A stretch of 64,000 nt of DNA from Streptomyces sp. Ru72 (GTDB lineage: Bacteria > Actinomycetota > Actinomycetes > Streptomycetales > Streptomycetaceae): the NCBI RefSeq assembly GCF_002920635.1, contig NZ_PQSR01000026.1, positions 16,637-80,636 of the forward strand, read 5' to 3'. Positions 48,444 through 57,468 of this stretch are shown one piece after another. How positions within the stretch are numbered: the stretch's first letter is position 1; every line of letters begins with the position of its first letter. The position numbers and the translations under genes are program-made. The notes below the pieces were generated by a model. It ran no database searches. It was not told the origin of the DNA and was given only the letters and a program-made list of their open reading frames with translations.

Positions 48444-48473
48444 GGGGGCGCCCCTGCTGAGAGGGGCGCCCCC
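48444..48473. terminator. Strong hairpin between the methyltransferase gene and ffh
   Basis: GGGGGCGCCCCT (48444-48455) and AGGGGCGCCCCC (48462-48473), a perfect 12-bp stem with a 6-base loop, between convergent genes. Confidence 0.8.
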
Positions 48474-48497
48474 GGCGTCGCGCGCGTCGAACGGGCG

Positions 48498-50048
48498 TCA
48501 GCCCATGAACTTCTTGAACTCGTCCGGCAGCTCGAACTCCTGGCCGCTCTGCTGCGGCAGGCCGAAGGCGCCTCCGCTCTGGGCCGCGGCGGCGCGGCGT
48601 GCGGCCTCCTCCTGCTCCTGCTGCTTGCGCTTCATCGGGTTGCCGGAGCGCTGCTTGCCCTTGGCCTTCTTCTGCTGCTTCCTGGCACGGCCGGGGCCGC
48701 CGCCCATGCCCGGGATCCCCGGCATGCCGGGCATGCCGCCGCCCTGGGCCATGCGGGACATCATCTTGCGGGCCTCGAAGAACCGCTCGACGAGGTGCTT
48801 CACCGCGCTGACCTCGACGCCGGAACCCTTGGCGATACGGGCGCGGCGCGAGCCGTTGATGATCGTCGGGTCCTGGCGCTCGCCCGGGGTCATCGACTTG
48901 ATGATCGCGGCGGTGCGGTCGACGTCGCGCTCGTCGATGTTGTTGATCTGGTCCTTGATCTGGCCCATGCCCGGCAGCATCCCGAGCAGCTTGGAGATGG
49001 AGCCCATCTTCCTGACCTGCTCCATCTGGGCCAGGAAGTCGTCCAGGGTGAAGTCCTGGCCCTTCTTGGACGCCAGCTTGGAGGCCATCTTCTCGGCCTC
49101 TTCCTGGCTGAACGTCTTCTCCGCCTGCTCGATCAGGGTGAGCAGGTCACCCATGTCGAGGATGCGGGAGGCCATCCGGTCCGGGTGGAAGGCGTCGAAG
49201 TCGTCGAGCTTCTCGCCGTTCGACGCGAACATGATCGGCTTGCCGGTGATCTGGCGGATGGACAGGGCCGCACCACCGCGGGCGTCACCGTCGAGCTTGG
49301 AGAGCACCACACCGTCGAAGCCGACGCCGTCGCGGAAGGCCTCCGCGGTGTTCACCGCGTCCTGGCCGATCATGGCGTCGACGACGAACAGGATCTCGTC
49401 GGGCGAGACTGCGTCCCGGATGTCCGCGGCCTGCTGCATCATCTCCTGGTCGATGCCGAGGCGGCCCGCGGTGTCCACGATCACGATGTCGTGGACCTTC
49501 TGCTTCGCGTGGTCGATGGAGTCCTTGGCGACCTTGACCGGGTCGCCGACGCCGTTGCCCGGCTCCGGTGCGTAGACGGCGACGCCGGCGCGCTCGGCGA
49601 CGACGCTGAGCTGGTTGACCGCGTTCGGGCGCTGGAGGTCGGCGGCGACCAGGAGCGGGGAGTGCCCCTGCTCCTTGAGCCACTTGCCGAGCTTGCCCGC
49701 GAGCGTGGTCTTACCGGCACCCTGCAGACCCGCGAGCATGATCACGGTCGGGGGCTGCTTGGCGAAGCGGAGGCGGCGGGTCTCGCCGCCGAGGATGGTG
49801 ACCAGCTCCTCGTTGACGATCTTGAGGACCTGCTGGGCGGGGTTCAGCGCCCGGGAGACCTCGGCGCCGAGGGCGCGCTCCTTGACGTTCTTGATGAAGG
49901 AGCGGACCACGGGCAGGGCCACGTCGGCTTCGAGGAGCGCGATGCGGATCTCACGCGCCGTGGCGTCGATGTCCGCCTCGGAGAGCCTGCCTTTTCCGCG
50001 GAGGCTTTTGAAAGTCGCGCTAAGGCGGTCGGAGAGGGTGTCGAACAC
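48498..50048 (-). CDS. ffh: Signal recognition particle protein Ffh (SRP54)
   Basis: 516 residues. N domain (MFDTLSDRLSATFKSLRGKG), G domain with GLQGAGKTTLAGKLG, DTAGRLGIDQEMM and SKLDGDARGG, and M domain with LLGMLPGMG and SRMAQGGGMPGMPGIPGMGG, rich in Met and Gly. It binds signal sequences on nascent chains and delivers them to FtsY, which is encoded 8 kb away. The C-terminal extension beyond the M domain is Gly/Lys/Gln-rich, normal for actinobacteria. It follows glnD on the same strand. Confidence 0.96.
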   Translation of the reverse strand: MFDTLSDRLSATFKSLRGKGRLSEADIDATAREIRIALLEADVALPVVRSFIKNVKERALGAEVSRALNPAQQVLKIVNEELVTILGGETRRLRFAKQPPTVIMLAGLQGAGKTTLAGKLGKWLKEQGHSPLLVAADLQRPNAVNQLSVVAERAGVAVYAPEPGNGVGDPVKVAKDSIDHAKQKVHDIVIVDTAGRLGIDQEMMQQAADIRDAVSPDEILFVVDAMIGQDAVNTAEAFRDGVGFDGVVLSKLDGDARGGAALSIRQITGKPIMFASNGEKLDDFDAFHPDRMASRILDMGDLLTLIEQAEKTFSQEEAEKMASKLASKKGQDFTLDDFLAQMEQVRKMGSISKLLGMLPGMGQIKDQINNIDERDVDRTAAIIKSMTPGERQDPTIINGSRRARIAKGSGVEVSAVKHLVERFFEARKMMSRMAQGGGMPGMPGIPGMGGGPGRARKQQKKAKGKQRSGNPMKRKQQEQEEAARRAAAAQSGGAFGLPQQSGQEFELPDEFKKFMG

Positions 50049-50136
50049 GGCGGCGTCGGTCCTCGGGGTCGGGGTCGTCTTGGGCTGCCCTCCAGGGTAT
50101 CCGGCCGCGCGAGGAAAACGTCCCCGCCCGTCGGGG

Positions 50137-52581
50137 TCACCCCCGCAGCGCCTCCTCCAGGGCCCGTGCCACCGACACCGCGTCCTCCGCCGGCAACGGG
50201 GCGCCCGTGCCCGTCGTCACGTAGAAGGCGTCCACGGCGTTGGCCCCCAGCGTGGAGACGTGGGCGCTGCGCACCCGCACGCCCGCCTTCTCCAGTGCCC
50301 GTCCGATCCGGAACAGCAGCCCCGGTGCGTCCTGGGCGCGGACCTCGATCACCGTGGCGTGGCGGGAGGCCGCCGGGGCGACCGTCACGCGCGGCGGCGG
50401 GGGCACGACGCCCCGGCGGCGCGGGTAGGCCGCGTCGCGCTCGGCGAGGCGGGCCGAGATGTCCAGGGAGCCGTCCAGGGCCCGTACGAGGTCGGCACGC
50501 AGCCGGGCCGCCTGGGGCAGGGAGCCGTACTCCGCCGCGACCCGCCAGTCGAGCAGCAGCACAGAGCCGTCCATGCCGTCCGGCAGGTCGAGGGCCCGCA
50601 GCTCGGCGGTGCGGACGGTGAGGCGGTGCATGGCGAGCACCCCGGCCACGGCGGGCAGCACGCCGGGCTGGTCCGGTACGGCGATGAGGAGTTCCACGCC
50701 GAGGGGCTCCGGTTCGCCGGAGGGCTCCTCGGCGGGCGGCTCGGTCTGCGCGCGCAGTGCCAGGACCGGGCCGCCGGTGCGGTACGCCTCGACGGCGAGC
50801 CGTTCCTGCTCGGCGGTGGGCGTGGCGGCCTCGGGATCGGCGGGCTCGTCGCCGGCGAGCACCGCGGAGACCCGCTTCACCAGGTCGGTCACGAGCGCGC
50901 TGCGCCAGGTCGACCAGGCCGCGGGTCCGGTGGCGAGCGCGTCGGCCTCCGTGAGGGCGTGCAGCAGCTCCAGGGTGCTCTGCGAGCCGACGGCCTCGGC
51001 GACCGAACTGACGGTGGCCGGGTCCTCCAGGTCGCGCCGGGTCGCGGTCTCGACGAGGAGCAGGTGGTGGCGTACGAGGGTGGCGAGGACGGCGACGTCG
51101 TCGCGGTCGAAGCCGATGCGTCCGGCCACGTCACGGGCGATGATCTCGCCGGCGAGGGAGTGGTCGCCGGGCCAGCCCTTGCCGATGTCGTGCAGGAGCG
51201 CGGCGACCAGGAGGAGGTCGGGGCGGCCCACGCGGCGGGTCAGCTCGGAGGCGCGCACGGCCGTCTCGATCAGGTGCCGGTCGACGGTCCACAGGTGCAC
51301 GGCGTTGCGCTGCGGGCGGCAGCGCACCCGCTCCCAGTCGGGCAGCAGGCGGGTGATCAGGCCCTCGGCTTCCAGGGCCTCCCAGACCTCGACGGTCGGG
51401 CGGCCGGAGCCCAGCAGGGTGACGAGCTGCTCGCGCGCCTCGGCGGGCCACGGCGTCGGCAGGGGGCGCACGGACGCGGCCATGCGCCGAACGGCGTGCA
51501 GGGAGAGCGGGAGGCCCGCCTGGGCGGCGGCAGCGGCCGCGCGCAGGGGAAGCACGGGGTCGCGTTCGGGGCGCGCGGCGCGCGCGAGGACTACTTCGCC
51601 GTCCTGCTCCACCACGCCCTCGGCCAGGGGGGACCGCTCGGCGACCGGCTTGCCGCCGCCCAGCATGGCGCGCAGCCTCGGCCGCACAGCGCGCGAACGC
51701 AGCACACGCCCCACTTCGCGCCACGTCACGTCGCTCGCATACGAAATGACGCGCGCCGCCTCGTAGACCTGCCGCAGCAGCGTGTCGGCGTCCAGCAGGC
51801 CCAGCTCGGTGGCGACCTGGTCCTGCTCCTGGAGCGCCAGCCGGTCGGTGGCGCGCCCGGTGGTCAGATGCAGCGCGTCGCGTACGTCGAGGAGCCTGCG
51901 CCGTGCGTCGGCCAGTCCCTCGCGCGGGGCGTCCGCGAGCCAGGAGGCGGCGACCGCGCGCAGGGCCGTGGCGTCGCGCAGCCCGCCCCGGGCCTCCTTG
52001 AGGTCCGGTTCCAGCAGGTACTGCAGCTCGCCCTGCCGCTCGGCGCGCTCGGCGCACAGCTCCTGCAGTTCGGGGAGACGTTTCGGCGCCTGGTTGCGCC
52101 AGTCGGCCAGCACGGCCGTCCGCAGGCCCGCGGTGAGCCCGAGGTCGCCCGCCAGGTGCCGTGCGTCCAGCAGCCCGAGCTGCACCTTGAGGTCCTCGCC
52201 GGCGGTCCTGCGGGCCTCCGCCGGGGTGCGCACGGAATGGTCGAGGGCCAGACCGAGGTCCCACACGGGGTACCAGATGCGGTCGGCGAGGGCGGCGACC
52301 GCCTTGCTGTCGCTCCCGTCGTGCAGCAGGAGCAGGTCGAGGTCGCTGCGCGGGGACAGTTCCCCGCGGCCGTAGCCGCCGACGGCGACCAGGGACACAC
52401 CGCGCAGTCCCTCGGCGCCCGCGGCGAACAGCTCCGCGAGCCAGCCGTCCGTCAGGTCGGACAGGGCGGCACGGCGCGGCGGCCCGGACTGCGCCCCCTC
52501 CGTGAGGAGGCGCAGCCGGGCCGCCGCGTAGCCGCTGGGTCCCGAGCCCTCTGCTTCCGTACGTACGTCCGTACTCGTCAC
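50137..52581 (-). CDS. glnD: Bifunctional PII-modifying nucleotidyltransferase GlnD
   Basis: 814 residues from GTG 52581, with CAGGAG 7 bases upstream. Nucleotidyltransferase motif GGYGRGELSPRSDLDLLLLHD, HD domain with LLVAALLHDIGKGWPGDHS, and two C-terminal ACT domains (IAVPDQPGVLPAVAGVLAMH; RAQDAPGLLFRIGRALEKAG). In actinobacteria GlnD adenylylates the PII protein on Tyr51. It is the third gene of amtB-glnK-glnD, 25 bp after glnK, and should be induced with them under nitrogen limitation. Confidence 0.95.
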   Translation of the reverse strand: MTSTDVRTEAEGSGPSGYAAARLRLLTEGAQSGPPRRAALSDLTDGWLAELFAAGAEGLRGVSLVAVGGYGRGELSPRSDLDLLLLHDGSDSKAVAALADRIWYPVWDLGLALDHSVRTPAEARRTAGEDLKVQLGLLDARHLAGDLGLTAGLRTAVLADWRNQAPKRLPELQELCAERAERQGELQYLLEPDLKEARGGLRDATALRAVAASWLADAPREGLADARRRLLDVRDALHLTTGRATDRLALQEQDQVATELGLLDADTLLRQVYEAARVISYASDVTWREVGRVLRSRAVRPRLRAMLGGGKPVAERSPLAEGVVEQDGEVVLARAARPERDPVLPLRAAAAAAQAGLPLSLHAVRRMAASVRPLPTPWPAEAREQLVTLLGSGRPTVEVWEALEAEGLITRLLPDWERVRCRPQRNAVHLWTVDRHLIETAVRASELTRRVGRPDLLLVAALLHDIGKGWPGDHSLAGEIIARDVAGRIGFDRDDVAVLATLVRHHLLLVETATRRDLEDPATVSSVAEAVGSQSTLELLHALTEADALATGPAAWSTWRSALVTDLVKRVSAVLAGDEPADPEAATPTAEQERLAVEAYRTGGPVLALRAQTEPPAEEPSGEPEPLGVELLIAVPDQPGVLPAVAGVLAMHRLTVRTAELRALDLPDGMDGSVLLLDWRVAAEYGSLPQAARLRADLVRALDGSLDISARLAERDAAYPRRRGVVPPPPRVTVAPAASRHATVIEVRAQDAPGLLFRIGRALEKAGVRVRSAHVSTLGANAVDAFYVTTGTGAPLPAEDAVSVARALEEALRG

Positions 52582-52606
52582 CCAGCGACTCCTGTTCCGT
52601 GCGTGT

Positions 52607-52945
52607 CTAGAGCGCGTCGGGTCCGCGCTCGCCGGTCCGGACCCGTACGGCCGTCTCGACCGGGATGGACCAGACCTTGCCGTCACCGATCTTGCCGGTG
52701 CGGGCCGCCTTGACGATGACCTCGATGAGCTGTTCGGCGTCGTCGTCCTCGGCCAGCACCTCGATACGGATCTTGGGTACCAGGTCGACCGTGTACTCGG
52801 CGCCGCGGTAGACCTCGGTGTGTCCCCGCTGCCGACCGTAGCCGCTCGCTTCCGTGACCGTCAGTCCATGGACCCCGAAGGCCTGCAGGGCCTCCTTGAT
52901 CTCGTCGAGCCGGTGCGGCTTGACGACGGCGGTGATGAGCCTCAT
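52607..52945 (-). CDS. glnK: PII nitrogen signal-transduction protein
   Basis: 112 residues from ATG 52945. PII features: MRLITAVVKPHRLDEIKEAL, the T-loop RGHTEVYRGAEYTVD with Tyr51 as modification site, and the B and C loops AARTGKIGDGKVWSIPVE. It reports nitrogen and energy state and can block AmtB. Its ATG overlaps the amtB stop (ATGA), so the two are made together. Confidence 0.96.
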   Translation of the reverse strand: MRLITAVVKPHRLDEIKEALQAFGVHGLTVTEASGYGRQRGHTEVYRGAEYTVDLVPKIRIEVLAEDDDAEQLIEVIVKAARTGKIGDGKVWSIPVETAVRVRTGERGPDAL

Positions 52946-54282
52946 GCGTCCACCTTCCTGGTCTCCGTGGCGGCCAGGGCCGAGGCGAGGGTCCCGGTGA
53001 CACCGCCGCCCGCGCCGCTGAAGTCGTATGCGGTCTCCGCGTGCTCGGCCTGGTCGATGCCCGAGACCTCCTGGTCCTCGGTGACCCGCATGCCGATCGT
53101 CTTGTCGAGGAGGAAGGCGAGGACCGCGGAGACGATCAGGGAGTAGGCGAGGACCGCGCCGACACCGGCGCACTGCTTCCACAGCTGGGTGAAGCTGTGG
53201 TCGCCGTAGAAGACGCCCGTGGCGGTGGACTGGCCCTTGCCCGTGGCGAAGAAGCCGATCAGCAGGGAGCCGATGATGCCGCCGACCATGTGGACGCCGA
53301 CGACATCGAGGGAGTCGTCGTAGCCGAACTTGAACTTCAGGCCCACGGCCGCGGCGCAGGCGACACCGGCGATGGCACCGACGGCGATCGCGCCGAGCGG
53401 GGAGACCGCACCACCGGACGGGGTGATCGCGACCAGGCCGGCGACCGCGCCGGAGGCGGCTCCCAGCGTGGTGAACGCGCCGTGGCGGATCTTCTCGTAG
53501 GCGAGCCAGGCCAGCATGGCGGCGGCCGTCGCGACCTGCGTGTTGACGAACATCAGCGCGCCGACGCCGTCGTCGTTGCCGAGCCAGGAGCCCGCGTTGA
53601 AGCCGAACCAGCCGAACCACAGCAGACCCGCGCCGAGCATGACGAGCGGAAGGCTGTGAGGACGCATCGGGTCCTTCTTGAAGCCGACCCGCTTGCCGAT
53701 GACGAGGATCACGCCGAGCGCCGCCGCACCGGCGTTGATGTGGACCGCGGTACCACCGGCGAAGTCGATCACACCGAGCTTGAAGGCCCAGCCGTCGGAG
53801 CCCCAGACCCAGTGGGCGACCGGGACGTAGACGATCGTGAGCCACAGGGCGATGAAGAGCGACCAGGCCGAGAACTTCACGCGGTCCGCCAGGGCACCGC
53901 TTATCAGCGCCGGGGTGATGATCGCGAACATCATCTGGAAGACCATGAACACGAAGATCGGGATCGTATAGCCGGGCCAGAGCTCCGTCAGACCGATCTT
54001 GCGGAGGCCGAACCAGTCGGAGTCCCAGCCGATGAAGCTGTTGTTCGTACCGAAGGCGAGGGAGAAGCCGTAGAGCACCCAGAGAATGGTGACGATGCCC
54101 ATGCTGATGAAGCTCATCATCAGCATGTTCAGGGTGCTCTTGACGCGGACCATGCCTCCGTAGAAGAAGGCCAGGCCCGGGGTCATGATCAGCACCAGGG
54201 CGGAAGCGATGAGCATGAAACCTGTGTTGGCGGACGACAGCTTGGGTGCGTCCGCCGCAAGCGTGATGGCGGCTGGTGCCAT
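52942..54282 (-). CDS. amtB: Ammonium transporter AmtB
   Basis: 446 residues with about 11 membrane spans. Amt features: LVLIMTPGLAFFYGGMVR, the FAGGTAVHINAGAAALG signature including one pore histidine, DSLDVVGVHMVGGIIGSLL with the second, and a cytoplasmic tail. It imports ammonium when it is scarce. The operon amtB-glnK-glnD begins here; 104 bases upstream is a GlnR-type operator (54386-54423). Confidence 0.95.
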   Translation of the reverse strand: MAPAAITLAADAPKLSSANTGFMLIASALVLIMTPGLAFFYGGMVRVKSTLNMLMMSFISMGIVTILWVLYGFSLAFGTNNSFIGWDSDWFGLRKIGLTELWPGYTIPIFVFMVFQMMFAIITPALISGALADRVKFSAWSLFIALWLTIVYVPVAHWVWGSDGWAFKLGVIDFAGGTAVHINAGAAALGVILVIGKRVGFKKDPMRPHSLPLVMLGAGLLWFGWFGFNAGSWLGNDDGVGALMFVNTQVATAAAMLAWLAYEKIRHGAFTTLGAASGAVAGLVAITPSGGAVSPLGAIAVGAIAGVACAAAVGLKFKFGYDDSLDVVGVHMVGGIIGSLLIGFFATGKGQSTATGVFYGDHSFTQLWKQCAGVGAVLAYSLIVSAVLAFLLDKTIGMRVTEDQEVSGIDQAEHAETAYDFSGAGGGVTGTLASALAATETRKVDA

Positions 54283-54385
54283 CGGCGTCTCCTAGTCGGT
54301 TGGTACGGCCCCGTGCGGGCGAAGCCGGAGAGCGGTCCGGTCATGAGGGCGTGGGGGTTATGGGCCACGAGATTGACGCAGCGCC

Positions 54386-54423
54386 GTTTCGGTGGAAGCC
54401 CCTCGATGTTTCACCGCAGTGAC
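54386..54423 (-). promoter_or_regulatory. GlnR-type operator upstream of amtB
   Basis: On the minus strand: GTCAC (54423-54419), 6 bases, GAAAC (54412-54408), 6 bases, GGGCT (54401-54397), 6 bases, GAAAC (54390-54386). This is the 11-bp periodic gTnAC-n6-GAAAC pattern of GlnR boxes with three good half sites and one degenerate. GlnR activates amtB in Streptomyces when nitrogen is low. Confidence 0.8.
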
Positions 54424-54603
54424 GAAGGCGCCCGGCGTGTTACGCGTTGATGAACTGCCGGATGCCGGCCGCGCCGATCGTTATCGTGGCGCAACCTTCG
54501 ATGGTGGGCGGCACGACCCTCGGCCGAATCACACAGCAACCATCAATTGATCAACCCCCACGGCGAGCAAGCCCATCCGCGAGAGCGGCGCCGGTTTAGG
54601 CGC

Positions 54604-54690
54604 AAAAAAACAGCCCGGCCGCGGCGGCCATCCGATGACCTGGCATGGGGGGAGCCGAGTCGGGCGGTTCGGGATGGCGGCCGCGGCCGG
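54604..54690 (-). terminator. Rho-independent terminator of nsdA
   Basis: A 19-bp inverted repeat with one mismatch (54615-54633 and 54672-54690) followed, on the minus strand, by a run of seven T (54604-54610). The T-run makes this the best classical terminator in the window. Confidence 0.82.
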
Positions 54691-54737
54691 AGTCCTTGGG
54701 CCCTTTGGGCCCTGGGAGCCTGGGGCCCCAGGAGGGT

Positions 54738-56216
54738 TCAGACCGCTTCGGCGGTCTCGGGCAGGTGGGTGGCGAGGTGGTCGGTGAGTTCGACGATCTC
54801 CGTGAGATCACCGAAATCGCGTACAGCCGTGTCGACGGTTTTCCGAATACGAGTGTTGACACGTTCCGAGCGCACCTTTTTGGCGACCTCCAGGGCCCGC
54901 CTGGTGAGCACCGCGCTCTGCTCGGGTTCGCGCTGGAGGAGATGCACGGTGGCCATGCCGATCAGGTTGAGCGCGTACGACCGCTGATGCTCGCCGTCCT
55001 CGGCGAACCGGTCGACGGCCTTGCGCATCAGAGGCTCGGCGAGGGAGGCGTAGGTGGGGCTGCGGCCCGCGACATAGGCGAGGTCACGGAAGGAATGGGA
55101 GTTCTCCGCGTACAGCTCTGCCTCGGAGAAGAAACGGATCCAGTCGGGGTCCGGCTCGTCCCAGTCCTCGGCGTCGGCGAAGGTGTCCTCGGCCATCCGG
55201 ACGGCACGCTTGCACCTGCCGGGCTGCCCCATGTTGGCGTAGGCGCGCGCCTCCATCGCATACAGCATCGCCTGGGTGCGCGGGCTCGCGCAGTCACGGC
55301 TGCCGTACTGGGCGAGGTGGATGAGCTCCAGGGCGTCCTCGGGCCGGCCCAGGTGGATCATCTGGCGGCTCATGCTGGAGAGGATGTACGAGCCGAGCGG
55401 CTTGTCGCCCGCCTCCTTGGCGGCGTGCAGGGCCAGCACGAAGTACTTCTGCGCGGTGGGCTGCAGTCCGACGTCGTAGCTCATCCAGCCGGCCAGTTCG
55501 GCCAGCTCGGCGGCGACCTTGAACAGGCGCTTGGCGGTGGCCTCGGGCTGCGGTTCCTGCAGCAGGTCGGTCACCTCGTGCAGCTGGCCGACGACCGCCT
55601 TGCGGCGCAGTCCGCCGCCGCACTGGGCGTCCCACTTGCGGAACATCACGGTGGTGGCCTCGAGCAGGTCCAGCTCGGGCTGGGAGAGCCGGCCGCGGGC
55701 GCGCCCGGACGGCGAGGCGGGCGTGGTGCCCTCGCGCGGGGAGGCGGGGCTGGGCACCAGCCAGCGCTGCACGGGCTCGATGAGGGACGGGCCCGCGGAC
55801 AGGGCCAGCGAGGTTCCGAGGAAGCCGCGCCGCGCCAGCATCAGATCGCTGCGCGAGAACTCGCTGATCATGGCCACGGTCTGCGGGCCCGTCCAGGGCA
55901 GGTCGATCCCGGACACAGAGGGTGACTGGTGGGCGGGGCGCAGTCCGAGGTCCTCGACGGCGACGACACAGCCGAAGCGCTCGGAGAACAGCTCCGACAG
56001 GATCCGCGGGATCGGTTCGCGCGGGTTCTCCCCGTCGAGCCAGCGGCGCACCCGGGAGGTGTCCGTGGAGATGTGGTTCGCTCCCAACTGGCGTGCCCGG
56101 CGGTTCACTTGACGCGCCAACTCGCCCTTCGACCAGCCGCTGCGCACGAACCACGAGGTGAGCAGCTCATTGGGGCGCTTGTCAGCGTTCGTTGCGCTTC
56201 CGTCACTGCCGCCCAC
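54738..56216 (-). CDS. nsdA: NsdA, negative regulator of sporulation and antibiotic production
   Basis: 492 residues from GTG 56216 (MGGSDGSATNADKRP), chosen for GGGATGGGGG upstream; TTG 56261 would add 15 residues. Features: an N-terminal DNA-binding-like part (SGWSKGELARQVNRRARQLG, TDTSRVRRWLDGENPREPIPRIL), then helical repeats of TPR type (LFKVAAELAELAGWMSYDVG, MYAMEARAYANMGQPGRCKRA). NsdA is known in Streptomyces coelicolor to repress morphological differentiation and antibiotics. Position next to amtB and near ftsY fits the conserved locus. Confidence 0.9.
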   Translation of the reverse strand: MGGSDGSATNADKRPNELLTSWFVRSGWSKGELARQVNRRARQLGANHISTDTSRVRRWLDGENPREPIPRILSELFSERFGCVVAVEDLGLRPAHQSPSVSGIDLPWTGPQTVAMISEFSRSDLMLARRGFLGTSLALSAGPSLIEPVQRWLVPSPASPREGTTPASPSGRARGRLSQPELDLLEATTVMFRKWDAQCGGGLRRKAVVGQLHEVTDLLQEPQPEATAKRLFKVAAELAELAGWMSYDVGLQPTAQKYFVLALHAAKEAGDKPLGSYILSSMSRQMIHLGRPEDALELIHLAQYGSRDCASPRTQAMLYAMEARAYANMGQPGRCKRAVRMAEDTFADAEDWDEPDPDWIRFFSEAELYAENSHSFRDLAYVAGRSPTYASLAEPLMRKAVDRFAEDGEHQRSYALNLIGMATVHLLQREPEQSAVLTRRALEVAKKVRSERVNTRIRKTVDTAVRDFGDLTEIVELTDHLATHLPETAEAV

Positions 56217-56664
56217 TGGAACGCCCCCATCCCTCAGACCACTTGTCGCTGTGCGCGCCAAGCACTACCAGAATGCCGGTGCCCACGGTCCCGCGTCCGG
56301 CGGTTCTCACCCGTCGGACGGGAACCGACTTGCCTCCGGCATACCCACGAGTGCATGCGTCCCCAGGAACCGTGCACTCAAAGTAGTCCTACGGTCACCC
56401 GTCCAGCCATGGCGTACACAGAAACGCCACCATTCGCCACCCCTTCGAATGAACCAAGGGCGGGCTCTGCACGATTCACTTGACACATGACAGCCGGAAT
56501 CGGGTGGAGGCGTGCACTCACCGGCGCGCACAAACCGCGCACCACCCCGGGATGCAACCGGGCGCTGCCCGGAGCCCCGCGAAGACGACCGACGAGTGGG
56601 AACTCAGAGTCACATTCCGCTCTCATGGCGTAACCACCGGCGCGCTGGACCCGTTGGAGGGGGC
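56217..56664. other. Divergent intergenic region between nsdA and the PrimPol-like gene
   Basis: No gene is supported in these 448 bases. CGTGCACTCA occurs twice (56371-56380 and 56511-56520). A TTGACA at 56480-56485 has no matching -10 element at the right distance. The nsdA and PrimPol-like promoters must be here. Confidence 0.4.
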
Positions 56665-57327
56665 ATGGGCTTCACGATCGGCGGCACGCGGGCCATCCGC
56701 GACATCCGCTCCGGTGCGCGGCGCCGGGGCCGCTCGTCGGAGTGCACGGCCGTGTCCGAGTACACCGGCTTGTGGGGCTGGGACGTGGTGCCCGGCGCAC
56801 GGGCGGTCGCCGGGCAGTGCTCCTGCGGCAAGGCGGACTGCGGCGCGCCCGGCGCGCACCCGCTGGACTTCGCGCCCGTCGTGGGCGCCGGCGCGACACT
56901 CGACGAGGTCACCGACACCTGGGCCGAGCTGCCGGGCGCCGCGGTGATGCTGCCGGTCGGCCGGGCGTTCGACGTGATCGAGGTCGCCGAGTCCGCGGGA
57001 CGGCGAGCCCTGGTCCGGCTGGAGCGCATGGGCCTGCCGCTCGGCCCGGTGACGGCGACCCCGGAGGGCCGCGCGCACTTCTTCGTCGCCCCGGGGTCCG
57101 CCGCCGAGCTGCCCGACCTGCTGTACCGGATGGCGTGGGACGACACCGCCCTCGACCTGCACGCTCTGGGCCCCGGCGCGTACATCACGGCCCCGCCCTC
57201 GGACCGCGGCGGCCTCGGTCCGGTCCGCTGGCTCCGCTCCCCCGCCCTGGATTCGGCGACGAGACCCCCGGCGGCGCGCCTGCTGATCGGCACGCTGGCG
57301 TATGTGGCGCACCGCTCACGCGTCTAG
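56665..57327 (+). CDS. PrimPol-like (bifunctional DNA primase/polymerase N-terminal) protein, possibly inactive
   Basis: 220 residues from ATG 56665 with GGAGG 6 bases upstream. The cysteine-rich GQCSCGKADCGAPGAHPLDF and the strand pattern YTGLWGWDVVPGA and AAVMLPVGRAFDVIEVAESAGRRAL match the N-terminal part of primase-polymerase proteins found on actinobacterial plasmids and prophages. The usual acidic DxD pair appears as D-V-I-E, and no helicase domain follows, so catalysis is uncertain. It is conserved in Streptomyces between nsdA and ftsY; function unknown. Confidence 0.72.
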   Translation: MGFTIGGTRAIRDIRSGARRRGRSSECTAVSEYTGLWGWDVVPGARAVAGQCSCGKADCGAPGAHPLDFAPVVGAGATLDEVTDTWAELPGAAVMLPVGRAFDVIEVAESAGRRALVRLERMGLPLGPVTATPEGRAHFFVAPGSAAELPDLLYRMAWDDTALDLHALGPGAYITAPPSDRGGLGPVRWLRSPALDSATRPPAARLLIGTLAYVAHRSRV

Positions 57328-57389
57328 GCCGGCCGATTCGGGACGGGCCGGCTTCGCCGGTACGGGCAGGAGCGGCTCCGCCCATACGG

Positions 57390-57428
57390 AAGGGCCCCGT
57401 TCCAGCTGCACCGTGGAACAGGGCCCTT
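57390..57428. terminator. Hairpin between the PrimPol-like gene and ftsY
   Basis: AAGGGCCCCGTTCCA (57390-57404) and TGGAACAGGGCCCTT (57414-57428) pair over 15 bp with one mismatch; flanking ACGGAAG/CTTCCGT-like bases extend it. It lies between convergent genes. Confidence 0.75.
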
Positions 57429-57468
57429 CTTCCGTACGGTCACGCACGCGCCGCGCGCGTCGGCGCGC

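Larger units (their letters stand above)
54283..54737. other. Promoter region of amtB and terminator region of nsdA
   Basis: No gene is supported in these 455 bases. From left to right: leader of amtB, GlnR-like operator (54386-54423), about 180 bases without clear features, then the long terminator of nsdA (54604-54690) and a GGGCCC-rich stretch (54700-54735). Confidence 0.6.

Noticed and set aside
49615..52713. 1032-codon plus-strand frame opposite glnD
   Set aside because: It is longer than glnD itself, but the minus strand carries the nucleotidyltransferase, HD and ACT motifs.
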